A stretch of DNA of 33,796 nucleotides. Origin: Secundilactobacillus malefermentans DSM 5705 = KCTC 3548. Its GTDB lineage: Bacteria > Bacillota > Bacilli > Lactobacillales > Lactobacillaceae. The position numbers and the translations under genes are program-made. The notes under the pieces were generated by a model that was given only the letters and a program-made list of their open reading frames with translations, had not been told where the DNA came from and searched no databases. Where the stretch lies: assembly GCF_001436395.1 (NCBI RefSeq), contig NZ_AZGJ01000020.1:1-33796 (forward strand). The letters run 5' to 3'. Shown piece by piece: positions 15,815 through 24,700 of this stretch (position 1 is its first letter; each line of letters starts with the position of its first letter).

Positions 15815-15863
15815 TATTATTGTTAGCGGCAAGTTGGTCACGTTTTGGAAGGGGAGATCCAAA

Positions 15864-16646
15864 ATGAAAAAATCAATGATGCTTCATAGCAACCTATTTA
15901 AAAATGTGAATCGGGGATTCATTATGGTTGCCGCCGTTTCTGGGGGACTTTTTCTAGGGGGACAGCAGCAAGCTTCTGCAGCGACGACACCAGCACCAGT
16001 CGAAATTAATCAGGGCTTTGCTCACACAACTGTCGGAAACACAAAAAAGTATGTCAGTTTGACGTTTGATGATGGGCCAAGCCCAACATTGACACCGAGA
16101 CTTCTAAAAATCTTGAAGAAGTACAACGTTCCGGCGACATTCTTTGAAGTTGGCTATAATGTGAAGGCGCATCCGGCAACCAGCCGTTTGGTCCTCAAGT
16201 ATGGCCACACAATTGGGAATCATTCGTGGAATCATCCCGATTTGGCAGGCATGTCAATGAGAAGTGCCAAGAGTCAAATTAGTCGAACGGATAAGGTCAT
16301 CTACAAGGCAACGAAGACTAAGCCGAAGTACATTCGTCCACCATATGGGTCAATTACGCACGCTGAAATTAAAGCGTTCAACCGTCCAATTATTCAATGG
16401 AACGTTGATTCATTAGATTGGTCCTATCTCAATGCGGCAAGAACAGCTAACCATGTCGTTGCAACCACTCATGGGCGTTCCATCATTTTGATGCATGATA
16501 TTCATGCAACTTCGGTGGCGGCGGTCCCAAGCATTATCAAACGATTGCGAGCTAAAGGCTACGTTTTTGTTTCACTTGATAAGCAGTTTAACGGAAATTT
16601 GAAACATGGTTATCAGTATTTTGGGTATGGTGATTATCGAAAGTAA
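15864..16646 (+). CDS. Secreted polysaccharide deacetylase (NodB domain)
   Basis: This 260-residue protein has a Sec signal peptide with a cut predicted after ASA (residues 37-39). The mature part is a NodB domain of carbohydrate esterase family 4. The metal and catalytic motifs are present: TFDDGP (67-72), HTIGNHSWNH with His120 and His124, RPPYGS (158-163), WNVDSLDW (179-186) and the C-terminal LMHDIH with His211. Such enzymes remove acetyl groups from N-acetylglucosamine in peptidoglycan or another glycan, and peptidoglycan deacetylation gives resistance to lysozyme; the substrate here is inferred. It has no extra binding domain or wall anchor. ATG at 15864 follows GGGGAG by 7 bases. A terminator follows. 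Confidence 0.92.
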   Translation: MKKSMMLHSNLFKNVNRGFIMVAAVSGGLFLGGQQQASAATTPAPVEINQGFAHTTVGNTKKYVSLTFDDGPSPTLTPRLLKILKKYNVPATFFEVGYNVKAHPATSRLVLKYGHTIGNHSWNHPDLAGMSMRSAKSQISRTDKVIYKATKTKPKYIRPPYGSITHAEIKAFNRPIIQWNVDSLDWSYLNAARTANHVVATTHGRSIILMHDIHATSVAAVPSIIKRLRAKGYVFVSLDKQFNGNLKHGYQYFGYGDYRK

Positions 16647-16663
16647 ATGAGAATGGTAGATTA

Positions 16664-16692
16664 ATCAGGGCTTAGCTGGCTCTGATTTTTTT
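16664..16692 (+). terminator. Terminator after the polysaccharide deacetylase
   Basis: ATCAGGGC and GGCTCTGAT (16664-16686) form a hairpin with a G-U or mismatched pair, followed directly by a run of T. Confidence 0.65.
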
Positions 16693-16715
16693 AATTGTAT
16701 CCGTTTACTTTCTCA

Positions 16716-16744
16716 TTGACTCAACCTTTGAATATCAGTATGAT
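16716..16744 (+). promoter_or_regulatory. Sigma-A promoter of the thiamine operon
   Basis: TTGACT (16716-16721) and TATGAT (16739-16744) with a 17-base spacer. The transcript would begin only a few bases before the TPP riboswitch. Confidence 0.8.
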
Positions 16745-16756
16745 TGAACCATAAAC

Positions 16757-16847
16757 AACACGAGGGGTGTCCATTAGTGGGCTGAGATGTTGCTGCACGC
16801 AACGATCCCTTTGAACCTGTAAGTTCACACTTGCGTAGGAACGTGTT
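16757..16847 (+). ncRNA. TPP riboswitch (THI element)
   Basis: The conserved thi-box landmarks are all present and in order: GGGGTG near 16765, GGCTGAGA at about 16779, CCCTTTGAACCTG near 16807, and GCGTAGGAA near 16833. The closing stem P1 pairs AACACG (16757-16762) with CGTGTT (16842-16847). A terminator hairpin follows before thiM, so bound thiamine pyrophosphate should cause early termination. Confidence 0.97.
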
Positions 16848-16867
16848 ATCAGTCGGTAAAGAAGTGA

Positions 16868-16908
16868 GGACCGTCATCCTATGTGTAAGGGTGGCGGTCC
16901 ATTTTTGT
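16868..16908 (+). terminator. Riboswitch-controlled terminator before thiM
   Basis: GGACCGTCATCC (16868-16879) pairs with GGGTGGCGGTCC (16889-16900) using G-U pairs, then ATTTTTG. It lies between the TPP aptamer and the thiM ribosome binding site, where the expression platform is expected. Confidence 0.85.
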
Positions 16909-16928
16909 GTTGAAAAAGGAGAAAATAA

Positions 16929-17720
16929 ATGAAACTTTCACTATTAACTAAGTTACGACAACAAAATCCCATCGTCCTCAATATTTCGAACTTTGTCACG
17001 GTACAAGATGTGGCAAACGGCATCAATGCCATCGGGGGCTCACCCATCATGTCCGAGGAAATAGCTGAAACTGAAGCCATGGTACAAATGAGTCGTGCGG
17101 TTGCCCTTAATTTGGGTGCGTTTACGGAAGCCCAAGTCGCCCACATCCGAAAAATGGGGCGTTTGGCAAATGAATATGGCAAACCGGTCATCCTTGATCC
17201 GGTCGCAGTTGGGGCAGTGAAGTATCGATTGGAAGTGGCCCAACGACTGCTGACTGATTTTCAAGTGTCAGTCATTCGGGGTAACGCTGGCGAAATTGCA
17301 GCACTCGCAGAGGTAGACTGGGCAGCCAAGGGAATCGACGCTGGTGAAGGAAGCGGCGACCTCGTGGAGATTGCAAAGGCGGCAGCGAGTCGATACCACT
17401 GTGTTGTTATTTTAAGTGGCCCAACCGATGTTATTTCGGATGGCAAGAACGTGGTAAAGGTTGAAAATGGGACCCCCCTATTCCAACTACACGTGGGATC
17501 AGGCGACATGCTTTCAAGCATCGTGGGAGTCTTTGATGCCGTGGCGGATGGTGATGATTTTGAAGCTGCTCAAACGGCATGCCTGGTCTTTGCAGCAAGC
17601 GGCCAATTAGTGGCCGAGGAACTGGGAGCTGAATTGCCAGGAACCTTTTCAATGAAGTTGATGGACAAACTCCATTTAGTGACTGAAGCAGATATTGAGA
17701 AAATTGCGAAATTTAAATAG
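16929..17720 (+). CDS. thiM: Hydroxyethylthiazole kinase
   Basis: This 263-residue enzyme phosphorylates the thiazole moiety of thiamine for salvage. Family motifs are ISNFVTVQDVANGINAIGGS, then PIMSEE (about 19-44), VILDPVAVGA (87-96), VIRGNAGEI (115-123) and the ATP site VGSGDMLSSIVGVF (189-202). The usual form of this last motif is GTGCMLS. Here Asp193 stands in the catalytic position where B. subtilis ThiM has Cys198, while the wider ribokinase family has Asp. As I recall, Cys to Asp in the Bacillus enzyme raised activity. The ATG follows AAAAGGAG. It is the first gene after the TPP riboswitch and 16 bases from thiD. Confidence 0.94.
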   Translation: MKLSLLTKLRQQNPIVLNISNFVTVQDVANGINAIGGSPIMSEEIAETEAMVQMSRAVALNLGAFTEAQVAHIRKMGRLANEYGKPVILDPVAVGAVKYRLEVAQRLLTDFQVSVIRGNAGEIAALAEVDWAAKGIDAGEGSGDLVEIAKAAASRYHCVVILSGPTDVISDGKNVVKVENGTPLFQLHVGSGDMLSSIVGVFDAVADGDDFEAAQTACLVFAASGQLVAEELGAELPGTFSMKLMDKLHLVTEADIEKIAKFK

Positions 17721-17736
17721 AAGGAGTTCAACAATA

Positions 17737-18552
17737 ATGAGTGAAATAAATGAGTTTCCACAAACCTTAACCATCGCTGGAACGGATTCTGGCGGTGGTG
17801 CGGGCGTCATGGCGGACATTAAAACGATGCAGGAACGCCACACGTTTGCTGCAGCAGTGATTGTTGCGGTGACCGCACAAAATACGCTGGGGGTGCAGGA
17901 TTTCATGGCCCTTCCAGAAAAAATCATTGATGAACAGTTTGCGTCCATTGCAGCTGATTTGAAGATTCGGGCGTGCAAAACGGGCATGCTAGCGGATGCG
18001 GAACACGTGCGAATTGTTGTGACTAATTTGAAAAAAGGTGATTTTGGTCCCCTAATTGTCGACCCAGTGATGATTGCAAAGGGCGGTGCTGCCTTATTAG
18101 CGGACGATGCAATTCAAGTTGTCCGGGATGAATTAGTTCCACTGGCAACCTTGATTACGCCAAATTTACCGGAAGCAGAACGTCTAACGGACATGAAAAT
18201 TAACTCAAAAGCGGATATGGAGCAGGCGGCCCGAAAGCTGCAAGAGATGGGGGCTAAAAACGTCCTGATTAAGGGTGGCCATGGGGATGAAGATGAAGTC
18301 AGTGATTTGACACGTTTGGAATCTGGGAAAACATTCTGGGTCTCTGCACCGCGAGTGGACACGATTCGAACTCACGGAACGGGCGACACTTTGTCGTCTT
18401 GTATCACATCTGAGTTGGCAAAGGGTCAGTCGATGGAGCAGGCCATCAGAATTGCCAAAAAATACGTTGAGGCCGCAATTGCGGATGGGATTCAGGTTGG
18501 AAATGGACACGGCCCACTCAACCATTGGGCCTATCGAAAGGTGGTAGACTAA
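17737..18552 (+). CDS. thiD: Hydroxymethylpyrimidine / phosphomethylpyrimidine kinase
   Basis: This 271-residue ribokinase-fold enzyme phosphorylates the thiamine pyrimidine twice to the pyrophosphate used by ThiE. Motifs are TIAGTDSGGGAGVMADIKT near the start, VTAQNTLGV, CKTGML, VDPVMIAKGGAALL and the anion hole THGTGDTLSSCI (the usual form ends TLSSAI). The end has GHGPLNHW, typical of ThiD. The start ATG at 17737 follows GAAGGAG; a 14-residue longer version would start inside thiM and is rejected. Its stop codon overlaps the thiE start by one base. With ThiM and ThiE it completes salvage from both moieties. Confidence 0.96.
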   Translation: MSEINEFPQTLTIAGTDSGGGAGVMADIKTMQERHTFAAAVIVAVTAQNTLGVQDFMALPEKIIDEQFASIAADLKIRACKTGMLADAEHVRIVVTNLKKGDFGPLIVDPVMIAKGGAALLADDAIQVVRDELVPLATLITPNLPEAERLTDMKINSKADMEQAARKLQEMGAKNVLIKGGHGDEDEVSDLTRLESGKTFWVSAPRVDTIRTHGTGDTLSSCITSELAKGQSMEQAIRIAKKYVEAAIADGIQVGNGHGPLNHWAYRKVVD

Positions 18553-19193
18553 TGGGAATTCAGTTTAAGCCAGAGCAGTTAAAAGCTTACTTTGTTTGTG
18601 GCTCACAAGATGTGCATGGTGATTTTGTGACGATTGTGAAGCAGGCGATTGATGCGGGAATAACGATGTTCCAATTTCGGGATAAGGGCGCTGGGTCGAC
18701 TTTGACACCCAGCCAAAGGTTAGTCGTTGCTGGCCAAATCCGCAAAATGTGTCGGGACGCTGAGGTGCCATTTGTCGTGGATGATGATGTTGAATTAGCA
18801 CTGGCAGTTGGCGCCGATGGGGTTCACGTGGGACAGTCTGACGAGCAAATTCAGCGTGTGATTCAGCAGGTGGGATCCAAGATGTTTGTGGGATATTCCT
18901 GCTCGAATTTAACTGAAATCAACCGGGCAAATGAAATTGCTGGAATTGCTTACTATGGGAGTGGTCCCATTTTTGAAACGGGCTCCAAGGCGGATGCGGA
19001 TCCGGTCATTGGAATTGCAGGGTTGGCCAAATTGGTGACCGCAGCCACGCGGCCAGTTGTGGCAATTGGTGGTATTACCGAAGCATCGTTGACCCCAATT
19101 ATCAAAACGGGTGCTGCAGGATCGGCCGTTATTTCAATGATTGCGCAGAGTGATGATCTTAAACGGACCGTTTCAGCGATGAACCGGGCGTAA
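18552..19193 (+). CDS. thiE: Thiamine-phosphate synthase
   Basis: This 213-residue TIM-barrel enzyme joins hydroxymethylpyrimidine pyrophosphate with hydroxyethylthiazole phosphate to make thiamine phosphate. Diagnostic motifs are MFQFRDKGAG (39-48), VDDDVELALAVGADGVHVGQ (76-95), GSGPIFETGSK and AIGGITEASL with VISMI near the C-terminus. ATG is read from the TAATG overlap with thiD, after AAGGTGG; the longer ORF starting at 18525 lies inside thiD. This order, thiM-thiD-thiE, is common in lactic acid bacteria, which usually lack de novo thiamine synthesis (thiC and thiG are not here). Confidence 0.96.
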   Translation: MGIQFKPEQLKAYFVCGSQDVHGDFVTIVKQAIDAGITMFQFRDKGAGSTLTPSQRLVVAGQIRKMCRDAEVPFVVDDDVELALAVGADGVHVGQSDEQIQRVIQQVGSKMFVGYSCSNLTEINRANEIAGIAYYGSGPIFETGSKADADPVIGIAGLAKLVTAATRPVVAIGGITEASLTPIIKTGAAGSAVISMIAQSDDLKRTVSAMNRA

Positions 19194-19208
19194 GGAGGGA
19201 ATTAATAA

Positions 19209-20381
19209 ATGTATAAGGCGTTAAGGAGTCAATTTTTACTCTGGATGGGCGCTGCAATCTCGATTGCAGAAATCGTCACGGGGACGCTCATTGCCCCGCT
19301 TGGATTAGCAAAAGGAACGCTCGCAATTATAGTGGGTCATTTGATTGGTTGTTTTTTGTTCTTACTGCCAGCGGGATACATAGGCGCCGTTCAGCACCAA
19401 ACCGCCATTCAGTCCACGGAATCGACTTTTGGCAAGCAGGGTGTGTGGGGCTTTTCACTGATAAATGCGTTGCAACTTCTGGGATGGACGGCCGTGATGA
19501 TTGTGAATGCTGCCCAGGCAATGAATAGTGTTTCAAGGCGATTATTTGGCTTTCAGAGTACTTGGGTCATGAGCGCCATTGTGGCGGTGCTAATCATTAT
19601 CTGGCTACTGTTGGATACAAAACTTCTTTTCAGAATAAATAATTTTGTGGTTGGCCTGCTATTTTTAGGAGCGCTACTGATGCTTTTTGAAATCTTCAAA
19701 GCCCCAGTTGCCAGTCATCAGGTGGCGACGGGGGGAATGACGTTTGGTGGTGCGGTCGAGCTCAACGTCACAATGGCGTTATCCTGGTTACCACTTATTG
19801 GTGATTACACGCGAACAACGAAACGGCCGCTACAGATTGCGTTGACCAGTGCTTTAGGGTATTTTGTTGGCAGTTTATTTATGTTCATGACGGGGTTACT
19901 GATTGTGACTCGAACGGGGATGACTGATATTGCCAGCTTGCTAACCGCGAGTGGCTTAGGATTAGTGGCATTATTCATTGTGATCTTTTCAACGGTCACA
20001 ACGACGTTCATGGATGCCTACTCAGCGGCCACCAATATCGATAATCTTTTTCACAGTAAAAAAACGAACTTTATTGGGGTTGGCGTGACAATCGTTGGGT
20101 TATTAATTGCGTTGGTGGTCTCGATGACGTTCTATCAAAACTTTCTTTACTTCATTGGGTCAGTTTTTACGCCATTGTACGCAATCGTATTTGTGACCTT
20201 TTTCATCACAAAACAAAGTCTGCCAAAGCTTTGGAACTTAGGATTGTGGTTAATAGGCGTTTGGGGTTACTATGCACTGCAACAGGTTGCTAGCCCACTA
20301 GGAACGACATTTCTATTGTTGATTGGAATGGCAATATTGGTGGTAGCGAGTCACTGGCTAGTGAAGCTGATTAAAAACTAA
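19209..20381 (+). CDS. cytX: CytX-like transporter, probable hydroxymethylpyrimidine permease
   Basis: This 390-residue membrane protein belongs to the NCS1 cytosine/purine permease family and has about 12 hydrophobic segments. The start SQFLLWMGAAISIAEIVTGT, followed by LIAPLGLAKG, and the conserved NVTMALSWLPLIGDYTRTTK segment match CytX, the subgroup that genome context links to the thiamine pyrimidine. Its position as last gene of a riboswitch-controlled thiMDE operon strongly supports that role. The ATG follows AAGGAGG. CytX proteins are somewhat shorter than CodB. Direct proof of the substrate is not in the sequence, so cytosine or another pyrimidine cannot be excluded. Confidence 0.85.
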   Translation: MYKALRSQFLLWMGAAISIAEIVTGTLIAPLGLAKGTLAIIVGHLIGCFLFLLPAGYIGAVQHQTAIQSTESTFGKQGVWGFSLINALQLLGWTAVMIVNAAQAMNSVSRRLFGFQSTWVMSAIVAVLIIIWLLLDTKLLFRINNFVVGLLFLGALLMLFEIFKAPVASHQVATGGMTFGGAVELNVTMALSWLPLIGDYTRTTKRPLQIALTSALGYFVGSLFMFMTGLLIVTRTGMTDIASLLTASGLGLVALFIVIFSTVTTTFMDAYSAATNIDNLFHSKKTNFIGVGVTIVGLLIALVVSMTFYQNFLYFIGSVFTPLYAIVFVTFFITKQSLPKLWNLGLWLIGVWGYYALQQVASPLGTTFLLLIGMAILVVASHWLVKLIKN

Positions 20382-20383
20382 AA

Positions 20384-20418
20384 ATACCGATCCGCAATTT
20401 TTTGCGGGTCGGTATTTA
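20384..20418. terminator. Bidirectional terminator between cytX and the M20 peptidase gene
   Basis: ATACCGATCCGCAA (20384-20397) pairs with TTGCGGGTCGGTAT (20402-20415) around a short T-rich loop. It separates the plus-strand thiamine operon from the convergent minus-strand gene. The T-runs after the stem are short. Confidence 0.8.
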
Positions 20419-20420
20419 TT

Positions 20421-21563
20421 TTAGCTTAAAAATGATTTCACCATGTTTTTATATATTTGATTGACTGCTAAATAATTTTCGATTTCGACGTGTTCATCTG
20501 TTCGGTGAGCTTGATCCCAGCCACCTGACCCAAGAACAACGAGCGGAAATTGATTAGCCGACTTCGTATACTCGGAAGCATCGGTGGCGCCATGAATCAC
20601 GGTCAGTTGACTTGGTTTCCCTAAAGCGTCATCGGCAATCTGCTTAATCTGTGTGACAAATTTAGAGTTAGGATCGGAAATGACGGGTTTAAAGCTGTAA
20701 TTCACTTTGAAGTCGAGGTCAACTTTATCTTCTTGATTCAATTTGGCAACGACTTCGTTTAGTCGATCGATGACGTGTTGGTTATCAAATTCGGGAATTG
20801 GGCGAATGTTTCCTTGGAGAACGGCGCTACCGGGGATGCTGTTGACCTGGTCGCCACTATGAAACATGGTGACGCTGTGCACCAATGGGCCGAGTTCAGG
20901 ACTTGGTTTGACGTCATCAAATGCAGTAGATTCGGCATTGACGAATTTGACGAGGTTAGTCAGTGCGTTGACGCCATCCTGTGGCATCGAACTGTGTACA
21001 CTAAGACCAGTAGAGGTAATGGTGTAATTGAATGAGCCGTTATGACCGTACACGACATTTCCGCCAGTTGGTTCACCTAAAATCATGCCGCTTAAATCAT
21101 CAGCGATGCCATCTTTAGTGAGGTCGCGAGAGCCCATGGCCCCATTTTCCTCACCAACGGTTCCGATGAATCGAACGCGTCCCTTTAATGGAACGTTTGC
21201 TTCACTTAGTTCAATGATGGCAATAATCATGGCTGCCAGGCCACTCTTCATATCGGCGCTACCTCTTCCGTAAATGCTGCCATCGTGAATTTCAGCGGAT
21301 AGGGGTGGGTACGTCCAGAGACTCTCATCTCCGACGGAAACGGTGTCCAAATGACCAGCCAGCGCAAGGACTTTATCGCTAGTGGGATCCCCAATTTCGG
21401 CGATGAGGTTTGCGCGATCAGGTGCATAGTCACTAATGTGCGAAACGATGCCGTGCTGTTTAAGCAATTCTTGCAAATAGTGCGCAACTTTGGCCTCGTG
21501 ATCATTTTCTGAATCAATTTTGATTAAGTCTTGTAGAATAGTAATTTTTTGATCCTTATTCAT
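20421..21563 (-). CDS. M20 metallopeptidase, ArgE/DapE family deacylase
   Basis: This 380-residue enzyme is a dizinc hydrolase. The metal ligands fit the M20 pattern: His71 and Asp73 in LAGHLDTVS, Asp104 in GRGSADMKSG, Glu138-Glu139 in TVGEENGA, Glu164 in LGEPT and the C-terminal His in QAHRTDEHVEIENY. The dimerisation domain has SVHSSMPQDGVNA. The family contains succinyl-diaminopimelate desuccinylase (DapE), acetylornithine deacetylase (ArgE) and peptidases; the HGATDASEY segment is common in the DapE-like group. No lysine or arginine genes are adjacent, so the substrate remains open. ATG follows AGGAGG by 7 bases. It is a single gene between two terminated or divergent units. Confidence 0.9.
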   Translation of the reverse strand: MNKDQKITILQDLIKIDSENDHEAKVAHYLQELLKQHGIVSHISDYAPDRANLIAEIGDPTSDKVLALAGHLDTVSVGDESLWTYPPLSAEIHDGSIYGRGSADMKSGLAAMIIAIIELSEANVPLKGRVRFIGTVGEENGAMGSRDLTKDGIADDLSGMILGEPTGGNVVYGHNGSFNYTITSTGLSVHSSMPQDGVNALTNLVKFVNAESTAFDDVKPSPELGPLVHSVTMFHSGDQVNSIPGSAVLQGNIRPIPEFDNQHVIDRLNEVVAKLNQEDKVDLDFKVNYSFKPVISDPNSKFVTQIKQIADDALGKPSQLTVIHGATDASEYTKSANQFPLVVLGSGGWDQAHRTDEHVEIENYLAVNQIYKNMVKSFLS

Positions 21564-21654
21564 AAAAGTCCTCCTGAACGAAATGAGATATGTTTAATTA
21601 TATTCTAACCCTTTTGCCAGATAAAAAGCGAAAGCAATTTCGTAATTAGTAATA

Positions 21655-21666
21655 GAACATGTGTTC
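21655..21666. promoter_or_regulatory. SOS box (LexA/DinR site) upstream of addBA
   Basis: GAACATGTGTTC is a perfect palindrome that fits the Gram-positive LexA (DinR) core GAACRNRYGTTC. It lies about 80 bases before addB, where the promoter should be, and in front of DNA repair genes. A weak promoter candidate, TTTACG and TAATAA 17 bases apart, lies at 21680-21708. Confidence 0.7.
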
Positions 21667-21745
21667 AAGTTTGCTAGTATTTACGTAAAAAAACCAGTAC
21701 AATAATAAGAAGATTAAGTGCGCGATTGAAAGGGGAATAACGAAA

Positions 21746-24700
21746 ATGACATTGCAACTCATAATTGGAAAAGCAAGCTGTGATCATCGTCAGGTTTTAC
21801 TGAAAGATTTATACGAAACGTTGGAGAAACAGCCATCTGACCAATTTTATTACATCGTTCCTAACCATATCAAATTTGAATCTGAGGTAGCTACCTTGGA
21901 GAATTTGGCTCGCCAGACTGGTGCGGTGGATCAGTATGCGCAAAGTCAGGTCCAGGTTTTCTCGTTTCCCCGTTTAGCTTGGTATTTCATGAAAAATACG
22001 CCATACTACCAAATTCCTAGAATTTCTAGTGCTGGTTTAAACATGATTGTGTATCAATCAATCGTCGACCATGCGGATGACCTCGTTTTGTTCAAAGGCG
22101 AAGCAACGCGACCGGGATTTATTTCCAAATTAGCCAATCAACTTTCTGAATTGAAGATTGGCCGAGTCACCGATGAAGATTTACAACAAGTAGCTGGCCA
22201 GGTAACGGGTCAAAGTGCCGATTTAGATGCTAAACTGCATGACTTAACGATCGTTTATCAAGCTTTTGATGCCGCAATGCGGGACAAGTATATTGAAAAT
22301 ACGGATATTTTGAATGCGTTGGCCGATTTTTTAAAGTCGGCAGATTTGAGCCAGGCTCACTTTTACATTGATGGGTTTTCTCAATTTTCAGCGCAAGAGA
22401 TTAAGTTGTTGCAACAAATGATGGGGTCTGCTGCGAGCCTTGAGGTGAGCTTAGTACTCGATCAGCCTGCCATTCGGGAAGATGGTCACGGTCAGGGACT
22501 CTTTTTTCAGTCCAAAAAGACGTACCATCAACTAGTCGGATTGGCGCGCGCTGAACAGGTGCAAGTCATGACGGATAAAGTTGCGAAAATTTCGCGGATT
22601 TGTCCCGACTTACAACAGGTCGAAAATTATTGGATAGCATCCTCTAATTCACAAAAAATCGCACCAGCAGTACCTTTTGAAAGTTCAAGCTCAATTGAGA
22701 TTGTGCAGGCGAATAATCGTTATTCAGAAGTTGCCCAAATTGCTGCCGAAATTCGGCGGTTAGTGGCGACAAAAGGGTATCGATACAGTGATTTCTTGAT
22801 TTTATCGAGAAAATTAGATCGATATCAGAACGTGCTGGCGCCTATTTTTAGTGCGCAAGAAATTCCCTATTTTAATGACAATCAACTGGCGATGACCAAT
22901 CATCCATTTGTGGAGCTGATAACGGCCCTCTTTGAAGTGAACCGGCATTACTATCGATACAAGGATCTCATGCGCCTTTTGAAAACAGAATTACTTATTC
23001 CAAAGGACCAAGAAGACCACTTTATGCCGATTGATGAATTTCGGCGGTCATTAGCGCTAGCAGAAAACTGGGTATTAAAAACCGGATATGAAGGTCGACG
23101 CTGGCTACAGGAGGACGATTGGCAATATGCCAAGTTTGAACCTGGTGATGGCGGCGTTGAGACAACGAAAAATGAAGAAATTGCGACCCAAATTAATCAA
23201 ATTCGGCGATTTGTGAAAGAAACTTTACCACCCTTTTTCAAGAAGATTAAGGCCGCCCAAACGGGTCAAGAAGCGGCAAAAATTTTGTATCAATTTTTAG
23301 AGGATACGGGAGTTGAAACCCAGCTAATTTCATGGCGGGATACATTTATTGATCAAGGCGACCTAGTTTCGGCAGACCAACCAGAGCAAACTTGGGATGC
23401 ACTTTGCGATATGTTGGATGAATATGTCGAAATTCTGGGGGATCGTGAGTTTGATTTAGACGAATTTTTGGCGCTGTTACAAGCTGGTTTTGAGGGTGCG
23501 GCATTTGCGCAGATTCCATCGACGTTGGATCAAGTTATCCTATCTGAAAGTGGAATGGTGCAAATGAATAATCGGAAAGTGACCTTTATGATTGGGTCAA
23601 CAGACGATGTGATGCCTGACACAACCGTTTCAAACCGCCTCCTATCTGATCAGGATCGAGAAAAGATGACCCTGCCGGACGATAAATATTTAAGCGACAC
23701 AAATTCCACCTCATTAAAAAATGAACCATTTTTAAACTATTTGGCATTCAGTTCTGCTAGTGAACGGCTCGTTTTCACATACTCATTGAATGGGGATGAG
23801 GACGAAGCACGCCAAATGAGTCCCTATGTCAGCCGCATTGCGAAACACTTCAACATTTCGATACAGGATCATGCGGCGGTACCAGATCCCAAGCAGAATG
23901 AAATTTGGCACTATTTGGGGGCAAAACGGGCAACGCTACGACACTTAGTGCAAGTTAGTGATGCCAGTCGAACGCAAGAAGAACCGTTGGCGCCAGCTTG
24001 GCAATATGTCTATCAAACACTGACGAATGATGATCACTATCGGGACATGACGGCTCAGTTATTAGGGGGCATGACTTACCACAATGTGCCGAAGTCTTTG
24101 GCCCCAGACATTGTTTCCGCTCTATATGGGCAAACAATATTCACTTCTATTTCTAAATTAGAGGAATTTTACACAAACGAGTACGCTTATTTTCTTAAGT
24201 ATGGTCTCAAGCTACAGGAACGATCAGTCTTTGAACTATCGCCTGCTAGCACGGGTGAATTTTTCCATGCGGCGATGGACTATCTCATTAAAATGGTTCG
24301 CAAGCAAAAGTTAGATTTGGCGGCGTTAGATTCTCAGCAGCTTAACGAAATGGTGGACGAAATTGTCGATCAAATTTTAAATGATCCTGAAAATCTGCAA
24401 TTTGCCATTTTAAAAAGTTCAAACCGAATGAGCTACATTTCGAGTCAACTCGTCGAAACAATTAGGCGAATGGCGGCAACCCTGCATGAGCAAAGTAAAC
24501 GAACGCCCATGCGTGCAACGCAAACAGAAGTGATGTTTGGCCGAATTGGTGCGGAACAAGGGATGAAATCACTCTCGTTTGAGCTACCAAATAACCGTAA
24601 AGTTGAGGTTCGGGGGAAAATTGACCGAATTGATCAAATGGCGATTGACGGAAAAAATTACGTTGGAATAGTGGACTATAAATCGAGTGATCACGATTTT

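Noticed and set aside
16874-17264. Minus-strand ORFs over thiM
   Set aside because: They are shadows of thiM without ribosome binding sites; one also covers the riboswitch terminator.
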